Below are positions 61,856 to 64,000 of a stretch of DNA of 64,000 bases, piece after piece. Position 1 is the first letter of the stretch, and each line of letters opens with the position of its first letter. The stretch spans positions 20,067 to 84,066 of the forward strand of contig NZ_MCWZ01000317.1 of assembly GCF_002877365.1 (NCBI RefSeq). The letters are read 5' to 3'. A program made the translations under genes and the position numbers. The DNA comes from Vibrio sp. 10N.261.55.A7 (lineage in GTDB: Bacteria; Pseudomonadota; Gammaproteobacteria; Enterobacterales; Vibrionaceae). The notes under the pieces were generated by a model. It was given only the letters and a program-made list of their open reading frames with translations. It was not told the origin of the DNA and ran no database searches.

Positions 61856-63310
61856 ATGACGATTAAACACACACAAGACCTAGCCCAAATTAGAGCCATG
61901 GTTCCTGAAATGCGCCGTGTAAAGTGTATTCACTTTATTGGAATAGGCGGCGCTGGTATGAGCGGGATCGCTGAGGTGCTACTTAACGAAGGCTACCAGA
62001 TAACAGGTTCTGATTTAGCACAAAACCCAGTGACCGACCGCCTGTCTTCAAAGGGCGCAACTGTGTATATCGGTCATCAAGAAAGCAATGTTCAACAGGC
62101 AAGTGTGGTCGTGGTGTCGACTGCTATCAATGAAGAAAACCCTGAAATTGTTGCCGCGCGTCAATCAAGAATTCCGATTGTTCGTCGTGCTGAAATGCTG
62201 GCTGAATTGATGCGTTTTAGACACGGTATCGCAGTTGCAGGTACTCATGGTAAAACCACGACTACGGCGTTAGTTACGCAGATTTACTCAGAAGCTGGGC
62301 TTGATCCGACTTTTGTTAATGGTGGTTTAGTCAAAAGTGTTGGTACTAATGCTCGTTTAGGATCTAGTCGCATTTTAATTGCGGAGGCAGATGAAAGTGA
62401 TGCGTCATTCTTACATTTGCAACCTATGGTCAGTATAGTAACGAATATTGAAGCGGATCATATGGATACCTATGGTGGCGATTTTGAGGTGCTTAAACAG
62501 ACGTTTATTGATTTCTTACATAACTTACCTTTCTATGGTCAAGCTATTGTCTGTATCGATGATCCTGTGGTGAGAGAACTGATTCCTCGTATCAGTCGAC
62601 AGGTCATCACCTATGGTTTCTCTGAGGATGCAGATGTGCGACTAGAGAATTACCATCAAGAAGGACAGCAAGGGAAATTTACGGTTGTTAGAAAAGACAA
62701 GGCAAACCTTGATATCACGCTTAACATACCTGGACGTCACAATGCACTAAACGCGTCAGCAGCGATTGCCGTTGCGACGGAAGATGACATCAGTGACGAA
62801 GCGATTCTCTCAGCAATGGTTGGAACTGAAGGCACGGGTCGACGCTTTGAGCATCTTGGTGAATTTGAAACCGGCAGAGGTAAAGCGATGCTAGTTGATG
62901 ACTATGGTCATCACCCAACAGAAGTCGATGTAACCATTCAAGCGGCTAGAAGCGGTTGGGAAGATAAACGCTTGGTTATGGTATTCCAACCGCATCGTTA
63001 TTCACGAACTCGAGATTTGTACGATGACTTTGCAAATGTACTGGATCAAGTGGATGTTTTGTTGATGTTGGATGTGTATTCCGCTGGAGAACAGGCTATT
63101 CCTGGTGCCGACGGTCGATCATTATGTCGTACGATTCGTAGCCGAGGCAAAATCGATCCTATTTTTGTCGCGGATATTGAAGCGTTACCTTCTGTTTTAG
63201 CAAATGTTTTACAAGATGGTGACTTAGTATTAACTCAAGGAGCAGGGGATGTTGGCAAAGTAGCAAAACAGCTTGCTGCTCTCGAGTTAAATATTAATAA
63301 CATGCAGTGA
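61856..63310 (+). CDS. murC: UDP-MurNAc:L-alanine ligase MurC
   Basis: It adds L-alanine, the first stem-peptide residue, to UDP-MurNAc. It has 484 aa (E. coli 491). The N-terminal Rossmann motif is [17 protein letters not shown], the P-loop [14 protein letters not shown], the middle-domain [14 protein letters not shown] and [13 protein letters not shown], and the C-terminal [10 protein letters not shown] and FQPHRYSRT. It is the last mur gene of the run; a 233-bp gap, not ddl, separates it from ftsQ. Confidence 0.97.
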   Translation: MTIKHTQDLAQIRAMVPEMRRVKCIHFIGIGGAGMSGIAEVLLNEGYQITGSDLAQNPVTDRLSSKGATVYIGHQESNVQQASVVVVSTAINEENPEIVAARQSRIPIVRRAEMLAELMRFRHGIAVAGTHGKTTTTALVTQIYSEAGLDPTFVNGGLVKSVGTNARLGSSRILIAEADESDASFLHLQPMVSIVTNIEADHMDTYGGDFEVLKQTFIDFLHNLPFYGQAIVCIDDPVVRELIPRISRQVITYGFSEDADVRLENYHQEGQQGKFTVVRKDKANLDITLNIPGRHNALNASAAIAVATEDDISDEAILSAMVGTEGTGRRFEHLGEFETGRGKAMLVDDYGHHPTEVDVTIQAARSGWEDKRLVMVFQPHRYSRTRDLYDDFANVLDQVDVLLMLDVYSAGEQAIPGADGRSLCRTIRSRGKIDPIFVADIEALPSVLANVLQDGDLVLTQGAGDVGKVAKQLAALELNINNMQ

Positions 63311-63388
63311 TTGTCTGTAATATACGACAATTAGTCAGGCAATAAGCAGATTAACTTATATCCTGCTCTTAAATATCAAATTCTGTAT

Positions 63389-63416
63389 TTGATACTTTTG
63401 GTTAGCTCAGTATAAT
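63389..63416 (+). promoter_or_regulatory. Candidate promoter of ftsQ and downstream division genes
   Basis: TTGATA (63389-63394), 16 bp, TATAAT (63411-63416): a five-of-six -35 and a perfect -10. Transcription would start near 63423. A stem, CAAGG(T)TAAAG with CTTTACCTTG (63419-63444), would then lie at the start of a roughly 120-base leader. Confidence 0.6.
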
Positions 63417-63543
63417 CTCAAGGTTAAAGTAAGTGCTTTACCTTGAGTGTTATTAATTGCATAGCTGAGCTTTATCAAAGAGATTGGAACACGCACTGTA
63501 TAAAATAGGGATTGTTTGCTAGTCAAGCTAAGGACGACATACT

Positions 63544-64000
63544 TTGATTAAAAGTACTCTAGATGAAAGTCGTCGAATTAGGCGCTCGCCTGCAGTTCAA
63601 AGGCATGCGACTGGCAGTCTCTTTCTATTGTTGGTCATTGCGTTTATTAGTACATTGCTTTATTCAACATTATCATGGATGTGGGATGATCAAAGGTTGC
63701 CCCTTTCTAAAATAGTGTTGCAAGGTGATATGGAGTATGTGACAACTCGGGATGTCCAGCAGTCATTTGCAAAGCTTGATCATATTGGGACATTCATGTC
63801 TCAGGATATTGAGTCGTTGCAAGAAACGGTTCAGTCAATCCCTTGGGTTTCCCAGGTATCCATTCGAAAACAATGGCCAGATACAGTTAAGGTATTTCTA
63901 ACTGAGCATCATGCAGAGGCCATTTGGAATGGAGACACTCTACTTAACGCTAAAGGTAATGTATTTAATGGTGATATTGGCCAGTTAAGAGGTGATAGAG
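63544..64000 (+). CDS. ftsQ: Cell division protein FtsQ (3' end outside window)
   Basis: The bitopic membrane scaffold of the FtsQBL divisome complex. I translated 152 codons from a TTG at 63544 (LIKSTLDESRRIRRSP), nine bases after AAGGA; no ATG is better placed. The basic cytoplasmic N-terminus is followed by a membrane helix (about 25-48, SLFLLLVIAFISTLLYSTLS) and a POTRA domain (about 53-125: LSKIVLQGDMEYVTTRDVQQ, VQSIPWVSQVSIRKQWPDTV). The beta domain begins AIWNGDTLLNAKGNVF. The position after murC fits. The end is cut by the window. Confidence 0.93.
   Translation, partial: MIKSTLDESRRIRRSPAVQRHATGSLFLLLVIAFISTLLYSTLSWMWDDQRLPLSKIVLQGDMEYVTTRDVQQSFAKLDHIGTFMSQDIESLQETVQSIPWVSQVSIRKQWPDTVKVFLTEHHAEAIWNGDTLLNAKGNVFNGDIGQLRGDR

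Overview
This 64 kb window is chromosomal core genome from a gamma-proteobacterium, almost certainly a Vibrio (Vibrionaceae). The evidence is the protein sequences together with the gene neighbourhoods: barA/rlmD-relA-mazG-pyrG-eno, cca with gspAB (exeAB), the ygiM-pit-ygiF-glnE-hldE-tolC-nudF-yqiB-cpdA-yqiA-parE-parC block, zapE/zapG-degQ-degS, rplM-rpsI-petABC-sspAB, lpoA-yraN-diaA-dolP/rsmI-rnpB, and a division/cell-wall (dcw) cluster that runs murC-ftsQ with no ddl between. The species cannot be told from the sequence alone. I see no tRNA or rRNA genes, insertion sequences, integrases, prophage genes or CRISPR arrays.

Layout. 1-10.9 kb: the hybrid sensor kinase barA (minus, cut by the window start), then rlmD (23S rRNA m5U), relA (ppGpp), mazG, pyrG and eno. 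10.9-11.3 kb: a decayed duplicate of the eno 3' end and its terminator. 11.3-19.3 kb: an MFS transporter, cca, gspA-gspB (type II secretion assembly), a YgiM-like SH3 protein, and a DUF47-pit phosphate transport pair. 19.5-32 kb: ygiF, a K+ channel-like protein, a chemoreceptor without a sizeable sensor domain, glnE, hldE, tolC, nudF, yqiB, cpdA, yqiA. 32-41 kb: topoisomerase IV (parE, parC), the periplasmic proteases degS and degQ, zapG and zapE. 41-46.2 kb: ribosomal proteins L13/S9, the cytochrome bc1 complex, and sspA/sspB. 46.2-51 kb: the outer-membrane/peptidoglycan genes dolP, diaA, yraN and lpoA (minus), rsmI, and RNase P RNA (rnpB). 51-64 kb: the dcw cluster rsmH-ftsL-ftsI-murE-murF-mraY-murD-ftsW-murG-murC-ftsQ, cut by the window end.

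Functionally the window is dominated by envelope growth and quality control: peptidoglycan precursor synthesis and septal synthesis, lipoprotein activators, the sigma-E pathway proteases, and heptose supply for LPS. With these come stringent response, central metabolism and respiration. Genes are tightly packed; the dcw, pet and lpoA-dolP groups use ATGA, TAATG or longer overlaps, which implies co-transcription and translational coupling.

I did not find a convincing undescribed multi-gene system. The observations most worth checking are small: a terminator-like hairpin in the sspA leader whose 3' arm can also pair with the sspA Shine-Dalgarno; the eno-tail duplication; a small membrane-protein ORF interrupted by an in-frame TGA upstream of parE; a 21-bp-spaced direct repeat upstream of tolC; a sigma-E-like promoter for degQ; a structured rplM leader; and two adjacent ERIC-like imperfect palindromes after relA.
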